From positions 558,001 through 622,000 of the forward strand of contig BQJC01000002.1 in the NCBI GenBank assembly GCA_021604505.1: a DNA stretch of 64,000 nucleotides. The letters run 5' to 3'. Within the stretch, counting starts at the first letter, position 1. Every line of letters begins with the position of its first letter. Origin of the DNA: Nitrospinaceae bacterium. Lineage in GTDB: Bacteria > Nitrospinota > Nitrospinia > Nitrospinales > VA-1. A program made the position numbers and the translations under genes. Under the pieces are notes generated by a model that did not search any database, was not told where the DNA came from, and was given only the letters and a program-made list of their open reading frames with translations. Below are positions 61,742 through 64,000 of the stretch, one piece after another.

Positions 61742-62014
61742 TTGGCCAATCATAAGTCTGCAATCAAACGCAACCGTCAAAACGAGAAAAGATACGCCAG
61801 AAACAAGGTCTACCGCACGCAACTTAAATCGGCTACCAAAAAGGTTCTCGCCGAAGTGGAAGCAAAGGATAAGGGCGAAGCGGAAAAGGAATTGAAAGAT
61901 GCCATAAAAACAATTTCCAAAGTAGCCAGTAAAGGGGTCATTCACAAACGCACGGCATCCCGGAAGATCTCCGGTCTTTCTAAAAAAGTGAATCAACTGT
62001 CCGCCTCTGCTTGA
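61742..62014 (+). CDS. rpsT: Ribosomal protein bS20
   Basis: This 90-residue basic protein begins at a TTG (61742) with AGGAAG five bases upstream and reads LANHKSAIKRNRQNEKRYAR, then KSATKKVLAEVEAKDKG and GVIHKRTASRKISGLSKKVN, the complete bS20 sequence pattern. It binds 16S rRNA in the small subunit. A TTG start is also known for rpsT in Escherichia coli. A sigma-70-type promoter lies upstream. It converges on holA. Confidence 0.96.
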   Translation: MANHKSAIKRNRQNEKRYARNKVYRTQLKSATKKVLAEVEAKDKGEAEKELKDAIKTISKVASKGVIHKRTASRKISGLSKKVNQLSASA

Positions 62015-62058
62015 AAAGAGAGGCTGAAGTTTCGGTTCCACCTTAGCGGCTCCCACCC

Positions 62059-63132
62059 TCAATTGCTACCGGAGCAGAGTTTTAATATCAGTGAATCCAG
62101 AATTCCCTGAGGGGTTTGACCGGATGTTTTCAATTCGCGGTCCGCTTGTGCCAGATTTTTAAAATTCTGCGTCAATTCCTGCCGGCTGAAATTTTTAGTA
62201 TGGTTCAGCGCTTTCTCCACTAAAAAGGGCTTTGCCCCCATCTCCTGTGCGATTTTAAACGCTGGAAGTTTTTGCGTCTGATAACTCTTGACCTCCCAGA
62301 TGACCCGGAATTGCCAGACAATAGTGCCTAAAATTTTAATGGGGTCCTCTCCGTGGTCGAGCTGATTGTGGAGCAACTGGAAAGCTTTTTCCGCGTTTCG
62401 CGCTTTTAAGGCCTCGGTCAGCGCGAAGGGGTTTTGTAATTTGATATCGCCCACCACCGCCAGAACATCCTGATCGGAAACGGACCGCTCTTTTCCGGCG
62501 AAGGTCACAACTTTTTCCAGTTCAGATGCCAGGATTCCCGGTTTCGGGCCCGTTCGTTCCACCATCTGCCGCGCCGCATCCTGGGAGAGGTTGTAGCCAA
62601 GGGATCGGGCCCGCTGTTTGATCCAGGGAATGAGAGACGATTCTTTAGGAGCCTCGCAGGATACCGCTCCCTGAATTTTGGTGAGACCCTTGAAAATATT
62701 TTTTTTCCGGTCGGCTTTGTTGGCAGTCAGAATCAGACAAGTTCCGGGGATGGGGTCTTTGATATATCCCAAAAGCAATTCTGTTTGCTTTGGAAGTAGA
62801 GTGACCTCATGAAGACCTTTTACCACCACCACTTTAGTTCCGCCCAGGAAAGGCAAGGTTTTGACCGCTGAGAGCCAGTCATTCACGGAACTGCTTTTTG
62901 CCTCGAACGATTCGAGATTGAACTCTCGGTTTTCTGGAGTGAGCAGCTTTTGCAGCAGGGTTTGGATGATCTCGGTGTGAAAAAACTTTTCCTCACCGTA
63001 CAGGAAATAAAGGCAGCCCATCTTCCCTTGTTCGATCTGCTGAAACGCTTCGTCGGGGGTCAAAACGGTAAAGAAGTTAAAATTGGTCGATGACGATGCT
63101 TGCCAGGCGGTTCCCCAGTTCGGCATAAGCAT
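62059..63132 (-). CDS. holA: DNA polymerase III subunit delta
   Basis: CLYFLYGEEKFFHTEIIQTL, FLGGTKVVVVKGLHEVTLLP, CLILTANKADRKKNIFKGLT and a C-terminal helical bundle (PFALTEALKARNAEKAFQLL, FKNLAQADRELKTSGQTPQG) are those of HolA, the clamp-loader subunit that opens the sliding clamp. It overlaps lptE by 56 bases if the ATG at 63132 is used; no better internal ATG exists, and a TTG at 63063 is possible. The leuS-lptE-holA order is common in proteobacteria. Confidence 0.9.
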   Translation of the reverse strand: MLMPNWGTAWQASSSTNFNFFTVLTPDEAFQQIEQGKMGCLYFLYGEEKFFHTEIIQTLLQKLLTPENREFNLESFEAKSSSVNDWLSAVKTLPFLGGTKVVVVKGLHEVTLLPKQTELLLGYIKDPIPGTCLILTANKADRKKNIFKGLTKIQGAVSCEAPKESSLIPWIKQRARSLGYNLSQDAARQMVERTGPKPGILASELEKVVTFAGKERSVSDQDVLAVVGDIKLQNPFALTEALKARNAEKAFQLLHNQLDHGEDPIKILGTIVWQFRVIWEVKSYQTQKLPAFKIAQEMGAKPFLVEKALNHTKNFSRQELTQNFKNLAQADRELKTSGQTPQGILDSLILKLCSGSN

Positions 63133-63601
63133 CCTGGAGAGCGTCCTGCCGGGCGGCTTCGGAATTGATCACGTCGGCGTTGGTTCGAAAATCCCATTTG
63201 GTGGTGAAATTTTGTTTCAGGAAGCGCTTTTTTTTCACCCGATCGATCACGTCGATGCTCACCCCCAGTTGAACGTAATATTCCTGTGCCACATCCTCGG
63301 TGGTGAAGGACACCGCCTGCAGGGCGTAGCTGTTTAATATCCCCTTCATCACGAGATCTGCTTGTTTTGTGCTCACCACTTTCAGACGGCCATCGTTGAT
63401 AAAGGATTCCCGTATGACATTGGTCATGTCCCGGTGAATATCCGGTTCCGAGGATGTGTTACCGAATACCGGAATGGAGATGCTTTTCAGATGCGGTGGA
63501 AGTGAAGAGCCGGTGCCGACCAGATGATATCCGCAACCGGCCACTAACAGAAAGGCGGTAAAGAAACCCAGCCATTTAAATCGGGTTTTCATTTTCCTCA
63601 T
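63077..63601 (-). CDS. lptE: LPS-assembly lipoprotein LptE
   Basis: LLVAGCGYHLVGTGSSLPPH carries the lipobox and the G-Y-H/R-L motif at the mature N-terminus. KSISIPVFGNTSSEPDIHRD, GILNSYALQAVSFTTEDVAQ and EAARQDALQDAYAELGNRLA match LptE (174 residues). It plugs the LptD barrel and assists LPS insertion into the outer membrane. Its start overlaps the leuS stop as ATGA; an ATG three codons further in has a closer AGGA. Confidence 0.88.
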   Translation of the reverse strand: MRKMKTRFKWLGFFTAFLLVAGCGYHLVGTGSSLPPHLKSISIPVFGNTSSEPDIHRDMTNVIRESFINDGRLKVVSTKQADLVMKGILNSYALQAVSFTTEDVAQEYYVQLGVSIDVIDRVKKKRFLKQNFTTKWDFRTNADVINSEAARQDALQDAYAELGNRLASIVIDQF

Positions 63602-64000
63602 TGTGCAACGATGTTGATCAGTTTTTTAGGAACCACAATGATCTTCTTTATCTCTTTTCCATGCGTCAGTTCCTGGATCTTCGGGTCTTTAAGCGAATGA
63701 GACTTTAATTCCTCATCGCTCATTTCAATGGGAACCGTGATTTTATGTCTCACTTTACCATTGACCTGAATCACGATCAATACTTCCTCAGCCTGGATAA
63801 GCGCTTCTTCATAAACCGGCCAAACGGTTTTCCCGACGCTTTGACTGTAACCGATAAGGGACCCGATTTCCTCCGCAATATGCGGAGCGAATGGCGACAG
63901 CATCAATACCAGAGTGTCGATCGCTTCCCGGACGACGCTTTTGCCGTCAGCCTCCTGTTTTCCGGAGGCACTCCACCATTCCCGAAAAAGATACAGGTGA
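63598..64000 (-). CDS. leuS: Leucyl-tRNA synthetase (C-terminal part)
   Basis: The frame is open to the right edge of the window. The visible 133 residues hold the anticodon-binding end (LVLMLSPFAPHIAEEIGSLI) and the C-terminal domain (EVLIVIQVNGKVRHKITVPI, GKEIKKIIVVPKKLINIVAQ), both diagnostic of LeuRS. It charges tRNA-Leu. The stop overlaps the lptE start by four bases. Confidence 0.95.
   Translation of the reverse strand, partial: HLYLFREWWSASGKQEADGKSVVREAIDTLVLMLSPFAPHIAEEIGSLIGYSQSVGKTVWPVYEEALIQAEEVLIVIQVNGKVRHKITVPIEMSDEELKSHSLKDPKIQELTHGKEIKKIIVVPKKLINIVAQ

Noticed and set aside
1-64000. CRISPR arrays, rRNA genes, conjugation or phage structural genes
   Set aside because: No regularly spaced repeats, rRNA-like sequence or recognisable phage or conjugation protein was seen anywhere in the window.

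Overview
The window comes from a Gram-negative (diderm) bacterium with moderate G+C. Outer-membrane markers are a type IV pilus secretin, an LptE-like lipoprotein, a LapA/LapB-type protein and several lipobox signal peptides. Gene content and order (pilOPQ-aroB, leuS-lptE-holA-rpsT, Tll0287-type haem proteins, DUF2723 glycosyltransferases) suggest Nitrospinota or a deltaproteobacterium-like lineage. That placement is inference and no marker here proves it.

Layout. 1-12.6 kb is a type IV pilus region: the end of pilO, a PilP with an extra N-terminal domain, pilQ and aroB, then a seven-gene minor-pilin operon (FimT, PilV, PilX, PilW, PilV, PilW, PilX) behind a sigma-54-type promoter. 12.9-20.5 kb holds housekeeping genes: an aldehyde dehydrogenase, a WalJ-like metallo-hydrolase, a degenerate ADP-ribosylglycohydrolase homologue, and a minus-strand group nadD-rsfS-dksA-like-lapAB. 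20.6-26.2 kb carries the major pilin pilA, with its own sigma-54-type promoter and terminator, followed by two GT-C-like membrane proteins and a GT2 synthase, a plausible pilin glycosylation set. 26.3-36.8 kb holds nadB, ftsK, a retropepsin-like protease, plsC, a gamma-carbonic-anhydrase-like protein, an MTAP-family phosphorylase, a rhodanese, a CDF transporter and a pseudo-receiver. 37-45.4 kb holds a two-haem Tll0287-type protein, gamma-glutamyltranspeptidase, a PAS-GAF protein and small or TPR proteins.

45.6-61.2 kb is accessory DNA. An intact tRNA-Ala(CGC) on the minus strand at 61161-61233 has two extra direct-repeat copies of its 3' half, at 45633-45677 and 55688-55726. These are the footprints of two elements integrated in tandem: island 1 (about 10 kb) and island 2 (about 5.5 kb). 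Paired 11-bp repeats just inside three of the ends look like integrase arm sites, yet no integrase gene is present. Island 1 carries a 1656-residue exported protein paired with an exported ankyrin-repeat protein, plus three small envelope proteins. Island 2 carries a three-gene unit: an AhbD/NirJ-like radical SAM-SPASM enzyme followed by two proteins I do not recognise. This is the best candidate in the window for an undescribed system. The right end returns to core genes: rpsT, holA, lptE and the end of leuS.

N-termini were set by ribosome-binding sites, leader-peptide logic and neighbouring stops. Uncertain starts are stated in each entry.
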